Source of the DNA: Nevskia sp.
GTDB taxonomy: Bacteria > Pseudomonadota > Gammaproteobacteria > Nevskiales > Nevskiaceae
DNA length: 64,000 nucleotides
Assembly: GCF_021732705.1 (NCBI RefSeq)
Contig: NZ_JAKFUM010000016.1
Span: forward strand, 176,988-240,987
Reading direction: 5' to 3'
The position numbers and the translations under genes are program-made. The notes beneath the pieces were generated by a model. That model was given only the letters and a program-made list of their open reading frames with translations. It ran no database searches and had not been told where the DNA came from. Of this stretch, positions 47,650 to 59,999 are shown piece by piece (the first letter of the stretch is position 1; every line of letters starts with the position of its first letter).

Positions 47650-48660
47650 GTGTCCCAGCCTCCCAACGAGCGTCCCGTTCAGCCCCCTGCCGTTCCGCTG
47701 GCGTCGATCGTCACCGGCGTCAAGCTCCGCGCCGCCGACAAGATGGCGCGTGTGCCGATCAAGATCGAACCCACGGTCACGCCGCTGCGCAAGCCGGCCT
47801 GGATCCGCGCCAAGCTCGGTGAATCGACCGAAGTCGCCAAGATCAAGCAGGCCCTGCGCGCCAACGGCCTGCACACGGTCTGCGAGGAAGCGAGCTGCCC
47901 GAACCTGTCCGAATGCTTCGGCAAGGGCACGGCGACGTTCATGATCATGGGCGACATCTGCACCCGGCGCTGCCCGTTCTGCGACGTCGCCCACGGCCGC
48001 CCGAACGCGCTCGATGCCGACGAGCCGACCAAGCTCGCCCGCACCATCGCCGACATGCGCCTGCGCTACGTCGTGATCACCAGCGTCGACCGTGACGACC
48101 TGCGCGACGGCGGCGCCGCGCACTTCGCAGCGTGCATCGCCGAGGCGCGCAAGGCTTCGCCGAAGCTCGTGATCGAAGTGCTGGTCCCCGATTTCCGCGG
48201 CCGCATGGACCCGGCACTCGCGATCTTCAAGGACAACCCGCCGGACGTCTTCAACCACAACCTCGAGACCGTGCCGCGCCTGTACAAGCAGGCCCGCCCG
48301 GGTTCGGACTACGACTGGTCGCTGGACCTGCTCGAACGCTTCAAGGGCCTGCATCCGACCGTGCCGACGAAGTCCGGCCTGATGCTCGGTCTGGGCGAGG
48401 AGATCGAGGAAATCGAACAGGTCATGCGCGACCTGCGCGCGCACGGCGTGAACATGCTGACTCTGGGCCAGTACCTGCAGCCGTCGAAGCACCACCTGCC
48501 GGTGGTGCGCTACGTGCACCCGGACGAATTCGAGCGTCTGCGCGTGCTCGGCGAAGAGATGGGCTTCGACCACGTGGCCAGCGGCCCGATGGTGCGCTCG
48601 TCCTACCATGCCGATCAGCAGGCGCACGGCGTGCTGGCGGAGGCCGCGGCGCAGGGCTGA
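47650..48660 (+). CDS. lipA: Lipoyl synthase
   Basis: 336 residues, GTG start. N-terminal auxiliary-cluster motif [12 protein letters not shown] and the radical-SAM motif CTRRCPFC are both intact, with the LipA-specific [10 protein letters not shown] end. It inserts two sulfurs into the octanoyl chain bound to lipoyl domains. LipB is not in view; the gene stands alone between olsA and the convergent transglutaminase gene. Confidence 0.95.
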   Translation: MSQPPNERPVQPPAVPLASIVTGVKLRAADKMARVPIKIEPTVTPLRKPAWIRAKLGESTEVAKIKQALRANGLHTVCEEASCPNLSECFGKGTATFMIMGDICTRRCPFCDVAHGRPNALDADEPTKLARTIADMRLRYVVITSVDRDDLRDGGAAHFAACIAEARKASPKLVIEVLVPDFRGRMDPALAIFKDNPPDVFNHNLETVPRLYKQARPGSDYDWSLDLLERFKGLHPTVPTKSGLMLGLGEEIEEIEQVMRDLRAHGVNMLTLGQYLQPSKHHLPVVRYVHPDEFERLRVLGEEMGFDHVASGPMVRSSYHADQQAHGVLAEAAAQG

Positions 48661-48680
48661 GCGTCCGGTAGTTCGCGTCT

Positions 48681-48713
48681 CGCGCCGCAGCGGCATTCCG
48701 CCGCCGCGGCGCG
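48681..48713. terminator. Hairpin between convergent lipA and transglutaminase genes
   Basis: CGCGCCGC-a-GCGG, loop, CCGC-c-GCGGCGCG: a 12-bp stem with one mismatch. No T tract. Confidence 0.45.
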
Positions 48714-48717
48714 GGCG

Positions 48718-49593
48718 TCAGGCGACGGTCACCTTCACGTCGACCGTCATGCCGACGTAGTCCTCGGCCGCACCGGTGTAGCTGCCGGCCAGCGGCACGG
48801 CCTGGGAGGCATCGCGCGCCACCGCGACGCGGATCAGGTTGTGGCCGCCGAACAGCGCGTTGGTCGGATCGAACTCGACCCAGCCAGCGCCCGGCAGATA
48901 GACCTGCACCCACGCATGCGTCGCGCCGCCACCGACCACGCCGACATCGGCGCCCATCAGGTTCTGGTCGTACAGATAGCCGGACACGAACCGCGCCGCG
49001 AGCCCGAGGCTGCGCACCGCCTCCATCATGAACACCGCGAAATCGCGGCAACTGCCAGTGCCCTTGTCGAGCGTCTCGACCGGCGTCTGCACGCCCATCT
49101 CCTCGCGCCGCGCGTACGAAAACTGATCGCGAATCGCGATGTTGATCGCGTTGAGCACGTCGAGCGTTTCCGGATCGCCCTCCTGCCGCGCGAACGGCTT
49201 CGCCCACAGATCGACGCGACGATCCGGATCCGGGTAATGACGTTCGGTCGTGCGACCTAGATCGGCCATTTCCTGCGAGGAGTACGTGAACGGCAGGAAG
49301 CGTGCGAACTCCTCCAGCGACAGGTTCACCGGCCCGCTGGGAAAATGCTCCGCGCGGAAGCTCGACACGAACGACAGCTCCGAGGCCGGTTCAACGAAGC
49401 TGGCGATGGCGATGGAGTTGCCGAAGACATCGTGCAGCCAGCGGACATTCGCCGCCGGCGAGATCGACAAGCCGGTCTCCAGCAGCCGCAGGTCATGGCT
49501 GTCACGCGGCCGGCACATCATCAGGTGATCCTGAAACTGCACCGGCTGGGCGTAGCGATACACCGTGGTGTGCTCGACGGTCAGGACGGTCAT
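48718..49593 (-). CDS. Transglutaminase-like cysteine protease family protein
   Basis: 291 residues from the ATG at 49593. An N-terminal beta-domain starts with LTVEHTTVYRYAQPVQF, then the transglutaminase core: GTGSCRDFAVFMM (catalytic Cys), THAWVQVYLPGAGWVEFDPTNALFGGHNLI (His and Asp). This arrangement is typical of the bacterial group often found beside alpha-E (DUF403) and circularly permuted ATP-grasp genes; neither is adjacent here. Substrate unknown. Confidence 0.85.
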   Translation of the reverse strand: MTVLTVEHTTVYRYAQPVQFQDHLMMCRPRDSHDLRLLETGLSISPAANVRWLHDVFGNSIAIASFVEPASELSFVSSFRAEHFPSGPVNLSLEEFARFLPFTYSSQEMADLGRTTERHYPDPDRRVDLWAKPFARQEGDPETLDVLNAINIAIRDQFSYARREEMGVQTPVETLDKGTGSCRDFAVFMMEAVRSLGLAARFVSGYLYDQNLMGADVGVVGGGATHAWVQVYLPGAGWVEFDPTNALFGGHNLIRVAVARDASQAVPLAGSYTGAAEDYVGMTVDVKVTVA

Positions 49594-49696
49594 GCCGACG
49601 CTCCGGCACCGGCATTCGCGATGGATCGCTCGCCCGAGGCGGCTGCGTGGTCGCCGCGAAGACTGATGCGGCCGTTGCCGTGCGAGACCGGCCGCA

Positions 49697-49912
49697 CTAC
49701 TTGCGCGCGCCGAAGAACAGCAGCCCGCCGAGCACCATCGCCGCGACACCTGCCCAGACCGGCACGTTGACCGTCTCCTTCTCCTTCACCGACAGCTCCA
49801 GCGGCCCCAGTTTCACGTCGTGCGTGTCCTTGGTATACGCAAAGCTGCCGTAGCCGAGGCCCAGCGCGCCAAGCACCACCAGCGCCAGTCCCGCCAATCT
49901 GATCGGATTCAT
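49697..49912 (-). CDS. Small DUF3185 membrane protein
   Basis: 71 residues, two membrane helices (LAGLALVVLGALGLGYGSFAY and VPVWAGVAAMVLGGLLFF) joined by a short periplasmic or cytoplasmic loop rich in charge (KDTHDVKLGPLELSVKEKE). The pattern matches DUF3185. Role unknown. 103 nt upstream of the transglutaminase gene on the same strand. Confidence 0.75.
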   Translation of the reverse strand: MNPIRLAGLALVVLGALGLGYGSFAYTKDTHDVKLGPLELSVKEKETVNVPVWAGVAAMVLGGLLFFGARK

Positions 49913-50232
49913 CGTGCATTCCCTGTCATGTGCCACTGCGACGGTCGACCCGATCGGTTCGATGACGCCGCCTGCCATCTTGCGCGCAATCGGGTGCGCG
50001 CGTTTGTTCGGTCTCAGACAGAAGGCTGCTCGCACGCTGCCGCGCGACGCGGGTTGTGCAGTGGCCGAGGCCAATCCCCGATTCGGCAACACGGCGCCGA
50101 CCTGATCCGCGTGAGCGATTGCCCCGCTGTTCCGAATCACCCGCGCTCGACCTGTGTGGCCTGCCGTACAGAAACCGGGCACTTGATCCGTTGTGATCGC
50201 CGGCCGAAACCCACAGCGCCGCGCGCGTCGAC
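49913..50232. other. Intergenic region between DUF3185 and Crp-type genes
   Basis: 320 bp between divergent genes. No promoter of known type, repeat, RNA or coding region stood out on reading it. Confidence 0.4.
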
Positions 50233-51003
50233 ATGGCACCGAAGCCCACGCCCCAGCACAACCACCTTCTGGCGGCACTGACGCCCGATGTCCAGCTCCG
50301 TCTGTTTCCCTATCTGGAACTGGTGCCGCTTCCGCTGCGCGGAGTGCTGTATGAATCCGGCCGTCCGATGCGCCACGTCTACTTTCCGACGGACTCCGTG
50401 ATTTCACTGCAGTACGTCATGGAGAACGGCGCATCGACCGCCATCCTGGTCGTCGGCAACGAAGGACTGCTGGGCATCACCTTGTTCATGGGCGGCGAAA
50501 GCACGCCGAGCCGGTCTCTGGTGCAAAGCGCGGGCTACGCGTATCGACTGCCCAGGCATCGCGTCCGGGAGGAATTCAACCGCCACGGGCAATTGCTGAT
50601 GCTGATGCTGCGCTATACGCAGGCACTGATCACGCAAGTCGCGCAGACCGCCGTGTGCAATCGCCATCACACCATCGACCAGCAACTCTGCCGCTGGCTG
50701 CTGCTGTCGATGGACCGCCTGTCCCACAATCACCTGACGATGACGCAGGAATTCATCAGCCACATGCTCGGCGTCCGCCGCGAAGGCGTCACCCAGGCCG
50801 CGCTGAAACTGCAGCAGCAAGGCGTCATCTCCTACGCGCGAGGTCTGATCAAGGTGCTGGACCGGCCGAAACTCGAGAAGCTGAGCTGCGAGTGCTACAG
50901 CGTCGTCAAGAAAGAGACCGACGTGCTGCTCGACTACATTCCGCAGCGCGCCGTGATCACGAACACCGACAGCATCCCCGTCGTGAAAATCCGGACCGCG
51001 TGA
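50233..51003 (+). CDS. Crp/Fnr-family transcriptional regulator
   Basis: 256 residues. N-terminal cyclic-nucleotide-binding-type beta-barrel (VPLPLRGVLYESGRPMRHVYFPTDSVISLQYVMENG) followed by a helix and a C-terminal winged-helix domain (MTQEFISHMLGVRREGVTQAALKLQQQGVISYARGLIKVLD). The cAMP phosphate-binding loop R/S motif is not clear, and no Cys cluster for an FNR-type iron-sulfur centre is seen, so the ligand is unknown. No linked target gene. Confidence 0.88.
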   Translation: MAPKPTPQHNHLLAALTPDVQLRLFPYLELVPLPLRGVLYESGRPMRHVYFPTDSVISLQYVMENGASTAILVVGNEGLLGITLFMGGESTPSRSLVQSAGYAYRLPRHRVREEFNRHGQLLMLMLRYTQALITQVAQTAVCNRHHTIDQQLCRWLLLSMDRLSHNHLTMTQEFISHMLGVRREGVTQAALKLQQQGVISYARGLIKVLDRPKLEKLSCECYSVVKKETDVLLDYIPQRAVITNTDSIPVVKIRTA

Positions 51004-51239
51004 CACCGCGCACCGGGTGGGACGGGAGTCGATCACCCATCCGTTCCCCAATCTAGCGAATGGGTGAAAGGCATCGTGGCTGCCGTGTGCCGTGGGCGGG
51101 CCGTTCAAACCGCGCCTTCATCGGCGTCGACAGTGCGTCGAATCAAGCGGCAGGTCGCAATGCGACATACACGCTGACAGACCATCAATTGCGTCGTATC
51201 GCCTGCGCCGCCTCCATTCCGTCGATCCCGCTCCGTGCG

Positions 51240-51600
51240 CTGCGATGCCCGGCGTCACGCGGAGGGCCGAGAGTCAAAAGCCAAGGCAAAAGCAGAGGCC
51301 CGCGCGAGGCGGCGCAGCCGCCATACCGTTACCGTTGAAGTTCAGCCTTTGACGTTCGGCCCCCTTGACCAAGCCGAGCATCGCAGAACAGGGCGGCTAG
51401 GCCCCAAAGGGGGCGAGGCAGGAGCCGAAGCCTTTTTGCCGCGCCAGGGATGGCGCGTCGAAAAGCCCCGACGTGTCCGAGAAGCACAGGGCATCGGGTC
51501 GAGCTTTCGCTTCTCGCGACCCGACGCAGCGACAAAGGCGCATTCCTTTTGGTGACTTTTCCTTGTGCGTTTCAAGGAAAAGTTACCCGCGCGACAGCGC
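51240..51600. other. Non-coding element with strong hairpins
   Basis: The 691-bp gene-free stretch 51004-51694 contains a series of dyads: GGGTCG-AGC-tttc-GCT-tctcg-CGACCC near 51498-51525, and an 11-bp perfect stem ACTTTTCCTTG/CAAGGAAAAGT at 51555-51565 and 51573-51583 that extends to 14 bp with one G-T pair (51552-51586). The sequence (short GCCAAGG and AAAAGC-type runs, then a hairpin before CCCGCGCG) resembles repeat elements I recall from Pseudomonas and Xanthomonadaceae genomes. No open frame in it is convincing. Confidence 0.5.
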
Positions 51601-51694
51601 GGAATAGTTTGGTGCGGCCAGATCAGTCAAGGAAGCAGGCGGCACCGAATCCGTCGGGATGCGCCATGAAACCGCTTTCCCGACCTACGCGGGC

Positions 51695-51943
51695 TTACGT
51701 AGGCCACTTGCCGTACGTACGCAACGCTTTGCGAAGCCCGACAAAAAGCCAAAATGATGTAAACGGCCAAAGCAAAAGACCAAATGCTAAGGGATGAGGC
51801 GTAATTCCAAAGCCAACCATGCCCAAGATAGTTATTTGCCCGGGCGAAATTGCTGAGCTGACATCCATCGCCAGCACGCCAATCAAGCTTTGACCAAGAA
51901 ACGCAAGAACGATGCTGGCAAATGCAACGAGCACCTTCAGCAT
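51695..51943 (-). CDS. Small hydrophobic membrane protein
   Basis: 82 residues from the second ATG (51943), 6 nt after AAGGA; ATG 51949 and a TTG upstream are alternatives. Two or three hydrophobic helices (LKVLVAFASIVLAFLGQSLIG; ITILGMVGFGIT; FGLLLWPFTSFWLFVGL) and a basic C-terminus. Composition is less GC-rich than its neighbours. No family recognised; it directly follows the Rieske gene on the same strand. Confidence 0.5.
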   Translation of the reverse strand: MLKVLVAFASIVLAFLGQSLIGVLAMDVSSAISPGQITILGMVGFGITPHPLAFGLLLWPFTSFWLFVGLRKALRTYGKWPT

Positions 51944-51970
51944 GGCCATTCCTTCGCGCTCCAACGCCAA

Positions 51971-53107
51971 TTAACCCCGAGGCAAATCCGCCAACTTCAC
52001 CACGCCAGCATTCGCATACGCCGCCACCGGCACACTCTTCTCGATCAGCAACTCCCGCAACGCCTGGATCGCCGGGAAAATCTCCTGATTCCAATCTTCG
52101 CCCTGCGCATCGAACGCCGCCTGCTCGGCTTCGACGATATGCGTGTCCTGCCCGAAGATGCCGTTGGTGAACGCGACGATGAACGGCCAGATCACGTGGA
52201 TCATTCCCGGGATCGGCGGCTTGCGGATCATCATCAGGCCGTAGGTCTGGTTCTTCCGCTGCGCTGAATCGGTCGGCCAGTAGCAGTTCCACAGGTCCAG
52301 CGCCGGCTCATCCTTCGGGCTGCCGGCGGTCCAGAATTTCAGGGTCTGATACGGGTATTCAGTGCGGATCGTCATCATGTCGATCGAACCGTCATCGACC
52401 TTCGCGGCGCCCTTGCGGTTGATCATGAATCGCTCGCCCAGCGGCTGCTTGCCGGCGGCGCGGCTGAACGTGTAATCGCACTCCACCCAGCCGTCACCCT
52501 TGCGGACGTCGAGGCAGGTGGCGCGGATCGAGCCCATCAGGCTGCGGTGCAGGAACTGATGGTTTATGTCCATCAGGTTCTCGTGCATGAAGCTCCAGTG
52601 GCAGCCGATCGTGCGATCGAGCGTGCGGGTCTTGTACTCGCCCTTGGCGAAGGTCGAGACGTCCGGAAACGCGTTGAAGCCGGGGGCGGAGGTATCGCCG
52701 GGATAGACGAAGACGAAGCCGTAGGCCTCGCGCACCGGATAGGCCTTCACGCCGTTCGGAAGCTGCTTGCCTTCGTCGAGATACGGCACGTTGACGCAGG
52801 AGCCGGTGCGGTCATAGGTCCAGCAGTGGTAGTGGCACTGCAGGCGTTCGCCGCGGACCACGCCGAGCGACAGCGGGACCTGGCGATGCGCACAGCGATC
52901 TTCGAGCGCGAACAGTTCGCCTTTTTCCGGACGGACGATGGCGATCGGCTCGCCGGCATAGCTCACGGCCAGCGACTTGCCCGCCTTGACCTGGCCCGAG
53001 CGCGCCAGCGGGTACCAGAAATTCGGATCGAGCCCGGATTTGCGAAGGTCCGCCGCGTCCCGTTGCGGTGCCGGTGCGTACCGGCGGATGGCGGTGATGT
53101 TCGACAT
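51971..53107 (-). CDS. Rieske non-heme iron oxygenase, alpha-type
   Basis: 378 residues from the ATG at 53107. Rieske cluster CAH...CHYH (C-x-H, 16 residues, C-x2-H) near residues 70-92, and the mononuclear iron motif ENLMDINHQFLH near 175, including the bridging Asp. Similar to vanillate demethylase-type oxygenases. No reductase or ferredoxin gene is adjacent; the ferredoxin reductase of the hydroxylase cluster is 32 kb away. Substrate unknown, likely aromatic or steroid-like. Confidence 0.9.
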   Translation of the reverse strand: MSNITAIRRYAPAPQRDAADLRKSGLDPNFWYPLARSGQVKAGKSLAVSYAGEPIAIVRPEKGELFALEDRCAHRQVPLSLGVVRGERLQCHYHCWTYDRTGSCVNVPYLDEGKQLPNGVKAYPVREAYGFVFVYPGDTSAPGFNAFPDVSTFAKGEYKTRTLDRTIGCHWSFMHENLMDINHQFLHRSLMGSIRATCLDVRKGDGWVECDYTFSRAAGKQPLGERFMINRKGAAKVDDGSIDMMTIRTEYPYQTLKFWTAGSPKDEPALDLWNCYWPTDSAQRKNQTYGLMMIRKPPIPGMIHVIWPFIVAFTNGIFGQDTHIVEAEQAAFDAQGEDWNQEIFPAIQALRELLIEKSVPVAAYANAGVVKLADLPRG

Positions 53108-53276
53108 GGGCAACGGGCTCCGAAGAATGGAAAGAGGACAAAAACGAGCCTAGCACGCCAAAAGCGGGGCTTTCGCCTCCATCTTTCGGAAAAGCGACGG
53201 TGAACCGACCGAGGGTGGCGGGCCGGGATCGCCGCGCCTTCCGGCCCGTCGATCCCGCCCCTGCGGCGAACCCGTA

Positions 53277-56108
<2,832 letters not shown>

Positions 56109-56333
56109 GGACGGGAGGGGGCGAAAGGGACCGGTAACTATATCGGGAAAGGGCGGGTCGACCCTGCCCGTGCGTCCGACAAGCGCCGGATGGCCGCTCG
56201 CCTCGCCGCGACGAGACACAGCTCACCCGCCCGCGGGCCAATCTGGCGATAATGCGCATTCGGATCGGGCTGCCTGCGGTACGCGGCCCCCGATCCGCTT
56301 CCCCACACGAACTACGAGCGGCACGGAGGCAAC

Positions 56334-56849
56334 ATGGCACGCGGAGTCAACAAGGTCATCCTGATCGGCAATCTGGGCAAGGACCCGGAAGTGAAGTACT
56401 TCCCGAACGGAGATGCGTTCTGCAACTCCACGCTCGCCACCTCCGAATCGTGGAACGACAAGGCCAGCGGCGAGAAGAAGGAACGCACCGAGTGGCACAA
56501 CGTCGTGTTCACGCGGAAGCTCGCGGAGATCGTCGGGCAGTATCTGAAGAAGGGCTCGAAGGTCTACGTCGAAGGCTCGCTGCGCACCCGCAAGTGGCAG
56601 GACAAGGAAGGCCAGGACCGCTACACGACCGAAATCGTCGTGCAGGACATGCAGATGCTCGACGGCCGTGGTGCCGGCGGTGGCGGCGGCGGTGGCATGG
56701 ACGACGACTACGGGCAGCCGATGGCGCGCAGCGCCGCGCCGCCGCGCAGCAGTGCACCGGCCCGCAGCAGCGCCCCGCCGTCCCGCGCGCCGCAGTCGCA
56801 GGCGGCACCCTCGAACGATCACTTCGAAGACGACGACATCCCGTTCTAG
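56334..56849 (+). CDS. ssb: Single-stranded DNA-binding protein
   Basis: 171 residues, GGAGG 3 nt-spaced from ATG. OB-fold with [21 protein letters not shown] and [14 protein letters not shown]; then a Gly/Ser/Pro/Ala-rich linker with repeated RSSAP units (about 125-155) and the acidic tip DDDIPF that binds partner proteins. Normal for bacterial SSB. Confidence 0.96.
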   Translation: MARGVNKVILIGNLGKDPEVKYFPNGDAFCNSTLATSESWNDKASGEKKERTEWHNVVFTRKLAEIVGQYLKKGSKVYVEGSLRTRKWQDKEGQDRYTTEIVVQDMQMLDGRGAGGGGGGGMDDDYGQPMARSAAPPRSSAPARSSAPPSRAPQSQAAPSNDHFEDDDIPF

Positions 56850-56953
56850 GATGGAGCGCGGCCGCCGCGCCTGACCTGGATTCCACGCGGAACCGAATCG
56901 CCTTGCGCAGACTCTGAGCGCAGGCGTTTCGATTCGCCCTGACCTGCCCTGAC

Positions 56954-57241
56954 GTGCTGAAAAAGCCCTTCCACTTCTGGCTGCTGGCGCTGACCTTTGC
57001 GGTCGGCCAGTGGCTGGCCGTGGTCCACGGCACGCAGCACGCGCTGAATTCCGGCGACCAGCTGGTTGCCTGCGAAGTCTGCGTCGCCGGGCATGCTTCC
57101 GCCGGCCCGCCGAATGCCGATCTGCCGGTGGCGCTGCTGCCGCTGCGGATCGAACTGCCGACGCGCGCGCTGCCGCAGCCGCGTCGCGATGCCCCTGCCC
57201 TGCTGCCGCCGCCCCGCGGCCCGCCGATCCCCCTCGCCTGA
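56954..57241 (+). CDS. Small exported Cys/His-containing protein upstream of TonB receptor
   Basis: 95 residues, GTG start. A hydrophobic N-terminus (FHFWLLALTFAVGQWLAVVHG) is followed by HGTQHALNSGDQLVACEVCVAGH, where two His and CxxC could bind metal, then a Pro-rich tail. It precedes the TonB receptor by 67 nt. Similar small His/Cys proteins accompany metal-uptake receptors, which is the only hint to function. Confidence 0.6.
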   Translation: MLKKPFHFWLLALTFAVGQWLAVVHGTQHALNSGDQLVACEVCVAGHASAGPPNADLPVALLPLRIELPTRALPQPRRDAPALLPPPRGPPIPLA

Positions 57242-57308
57242 CGAATCGCTGTTCCTTCCGCGCGCGCCGCCACCGGCCGCGCCTGATTTCGTTTTTGCGA
57301 GGAATTCC

Positions 57309-59435
57309 ATGTCTGTTTCCGTTTCGCGCCGTCTGGCGCGTCGCGCGGCCGTTGCCGCGCTGTTTCCGATGTCCCGTTTCCGTCTGCTGCCGTTGGCCGC
57401 TGCCGCGTTCGCTTTCCCGCAGGTTGCGCTGGCGGACGACGACAGCAAGCCGGTCGTCGAGCTGGATGCCGTCACCGTGCGCGCCAATCCGCTCGGCAAG
57501 ACCTCCGACGAACTGGTGCAACCGACCACCGTGCTGTCTGGGGAGGAACTGGATCGCAAGCGCGCCAACACCATCGGCGAAACGCTGGAGAACGAGCCCG
57601 GCATTTCCAGCACCGACTTCGGCAGCGGCGCCGGCCGTCCGGTGATCCGTGGCCAGGCCGGACCGCGGGTCGAGATTCTCGAGAACGGCGTCGGCTCGCT
57701 CGATGTGTCCGATGTCAGCCCGGACCACGCCGTGGCCGTCGACACCGCGCACGCCCGCCAGGTCGAGGTGCTGAAAGGCCCGGCGACCTTGCTTTACGGC
57801 AGCCGGGCCTCGGGCGGCGTGGTCAACGTCATCAACGATCGACTGCCGACGGTCGTCGAAGACGGCCTGCATGGCTCGATCGAGACCCGTTACGGCAGCA
57901 ATGCCGACGAGCGCAGCGGCAATACCGAGCTCGGTTACGGCGTTGGCCATCATCAGTTCCATCTCGATGCCAGCGCGCGCAAGGCCGGCGAGTACGACAT
58001 TCCGGGCACTGCCGGTGTCGATGGCAGCGGCAGCCGGGGCTTTCTGGCGAACAGCCGGGCGCAGGCCAGTTCCGGCGCGCTGTCGTATGGCTACATCGTC
58101 GGCGGCAACTCGTTTTCGGCGTCGGTCAGCACCTTCAACACCGTGTACGGGCTGCCGTCGGAAGAAGAGGCCTTCATCAATGCCGACCAGACCCGCTACG
58201 ACGCGCAGGCCATCCTGAATCGTCCGCTGCCGTTCATCGACTCGATCAAGCTGCGCGCGGCGTACAACAGCTACGGCCATACCGAGTTCGAGGACGCCGC
58301 GACTCCGGGCACCGTGTTCAGCAACAAGCAGAACGACGAGCGCATCGAGATCGTCCACCAGCCGCTGTTGGGCTTCCGGGGCGTGTTCGGCGTGCAGCAC
58401 GACTACCGGCGGTTCAGCGCGGTGGGCGACGAAAGCTTCGTGCCGCCGACCCGCTCCCTGCAGATCGGCGCGTTCCTGATCGAGGAGCGGCCGTGGAAGC
58501 ACGGCAAGTTCGAGATCGGCGCCCGCATCGAGCGCGACACCAACCGGCCGGACAACGGCGACGGTGGCGAGCGCCGCAGCCGGAACTTCACGCCGGTCAG
58601 CGTCTCCGTCGGCTCGATCTTCAACCTGACACGTCACGACCACCTGAAGCTGTATTACAGCCGGGCCGAGCGCTCGCCGGTGCCGGAGGAGATCTACGCA
58701 TTCGGTCCGCATGGCGCGACCGCAACCTACGAGCGCGGCAACGCCAATGCCACGATCGAAACCGCCAACAATTTCGAAATCGGCTTCGATCATCACGACG
58801 AACGGCTGAGTTTCGAGCTCAACGGCTACTACAACAGCGTTCACGACTATCTGTTCCTGCAGGAAATCGATGCCGGCTTGAATGCCGACGGCAGCGGCGT
58901 GGGCGCGATCGACGGCGCGGCGGACCGGGTGGATTCCAGCGGCACGATCGACCCGGACGGCGAATTCCTGCTGGTGGACTACCGACAGGCCAATACCCGC
59001 TTCTACGGCTTCGAAGCGCAGGCGAGCTATGCGCTGGTCATCGACGGCCCGTACACCCTGAGCGTGCGCGGCTTCGGCGACAAGGTGATCGGCGAGGTCA
59101 ACAGCGGCGGCAACCTGCCGCGCGTGACGCCCAGCCGTTTCGGCTTCGGCTTCGACGGCAAGTACCGGCAGGTCTCGGCCTCGCTCAGCTACACCCGTTC
59201 GCAGGCGCAGGACCGCATCGCCACGCTCGAAACCAGCACTGGCGGCTACAACCTGCTGGGCTTCGACGTCGGCTATGGCTTCAAGCTGACCGAGCACGCG
59301 CAGTCCGACAGCGAAGTGTTCCTGCGCGGGCGAAACCTGCTGAACGAGGAGGCTCGCCGCCATACCTCGTTCGTCAAGGACGTGGCACCGCTGCCGGGCG
59401 CTTCGGTGTTCGTCGGGATCAGGCTCGCGATCTAG
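57309..59435 (+). CDS. TonB-dependent outer-membrane receptor (zinc-type ZnuD-like)
   Basis: 708 residues from the ATG at 57309 (AGGA upstream). Signal peptide, a TonB box/plug region (VVELDAVTVRANPL; RPVIRGQAGPRVEILENGV; VEVLKGPATLLYGSRASGGVVNVI) and a 22-strand-type barrel with an aromatic C-terminal strand (GASVFVGIRLAI). The charge- and His-rich loops (GVGHHQFHLD; GFDHHDERL) and the neighbours (small Cys/His protein, MerC-domain protein) suggest a metal, probably zinc, as ligand; this is inference. Confidence 0.88.
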   Translation: MSVSVSRRLARRAAVAALFPMSRFRLLPLAAAAFAFPQVALADDDSKPVVELDAVTVRANPLGKTSDELVQPTTVLSGEELDRKRANTIGETLENEPGISSTDFGSGAGRPVIRGQAGPRVEILENGVGSLDVSDVSPDHAVAVDTAHARQVEVLKGPATLLYGSRASGGVVNVINDRLPTVVEDGLHGSIETRYGSNADERSGNTELGYGVGHHQFHLDASARKAGEYDIPGTAGVDGSGSRGFLANSRAQASSGALSYGYIVGGNSFSASVSTFNTVYGLPSEEEAFINADQTRYDAQAILNRPLPFIDSIKLRAAYNSYGHTEFEDAATPGTVFSNKQNDERIEIVHQPLLGFRGVFGVQHDYRRFSAVGDESFVPPTRSLQIGAFLIEERPWKHGKFEIGARIERDTNRPDNGDGGERRSRNFTPVSVSVGSIFNLTRHDHLKLYYSRAERSPVPEEIYAFGPHGATATYERGNANATIETANNFEIGFDHHDERLSFELNGYYNSVHDYLFLQEIDAGLNADGSGVGAIDGAADRVDSSGTIDPDGEFLLVDYRQANTRFYGFEAQASYALVIDGPYTLSVRGFGDKVIGEVNSGGNLPRVTPSRFGFGFDGKYRQVSASLSYTRSQAQDRIATLETSTGGYNLLGFDVGYGFKLTEHAQSDSEVFLRGRNLLNEEARRHTSFVKDVAPLPGASVFVGIRLAI

Positions 59436-59463
59436 GCCCGCTCCGCGCGATCTGAAGACCGCC

Positions 59464-59492
59464 GGCGACAGGCCAGGCCCCGGCCTGTCGCC
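59464..59492. terminator. Perfect 11-bp hairpin after the TonB receptor
   Basis: GGCGACAGGCC, loop AGGCCCC, GGCCTGTCGCC. No T tract. Lies in the 83-bp gap between the receptor and the MerC-domain gene, so it may reduce read-through rather than stop it. Confidence 0.4.
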
Positions 59493-59518
59493 AGCGGCAG
59501 TGCTAATCTTTCGCCCCC

Positions 59519-59965
59519 ATGAATCCCTCGCCCGACCTCGCCGACCCCGCTGCCGAGCCGCCTGTCCGCGGTCTCGATGCCCTGGCGATGCTGCTGTCGG
59601 GCCTGTGTCTGCTGCACTGCCTGGCGCTGCCGGTACTGGTGGCGGTGCTGCCGCTGGCGGCGTCGTCGCTGGTCGTCGACGAGCGCTTTCATCAGTGGCT
59701 GCTGCTCGGTGCGGTGCCGACCAGCGTGTTCGCGCTCGGCTGGGGCTGGCGCCGTCATCGCAGTCCGCTGGTGCTGTGGCTGGGTTTCGTCGGGCTGATC
59801 CTGATGGTGTTCGCGGCGTTTGGCGTGCAGTTCGAGTGGATCGATGCCGCCGGCGAGCGGGCACTGACCGTCGCCGGGGCCGTGATGCTGGCAATAGCCC
59901 ATTTCCGCAACTATCAGCTGCGTCATCACGGCCACGATCATTCGAGTCCGCACGCGCATTCCTGA
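59519..59965 (+). CDS. MerC-domain membrane protein
   Basis: 148 residues, three to four membrane helices. The MerC-type Cys-His is in GLCLLHCLALPVLVAVLP, and the C-terminus is His-rich (HHGHDHSSPHAHS), a likely metal-binding tail. Adjacent to the TonB receptor, as in several zinc-uptake clusters. Metal inferred, not shown. Confidence 0.82.
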   Translation: MNPSPDLADPAAEPPVRGLDALAMLLSGLCLLHCLALPVLVAVLPLAASSLVVDERFHQWLLLGAVPTSVFALGWGWRRHRSPLVLWLGFVGLILMVFAAFGVQFEWIDAAGERALTVAGAVMLAIAHFRNYQLRHHGHDHSSPHAHS

Positions 59966-59999
59966 CGCGCGGGCATCCCTTCACCGCACCTGGATTGCC

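Noticed and set aside
51060-51352. Small open frames in the 51-kb spacer
   Set aside because: No ribosome sites, low-complexity Arg/Ala composition, and overlap with dyad-rich DNA.
56109-56333. LexA box between uvrA and ssb
   Set aside because: No CTGT-N8-ACAG sequence could be found.
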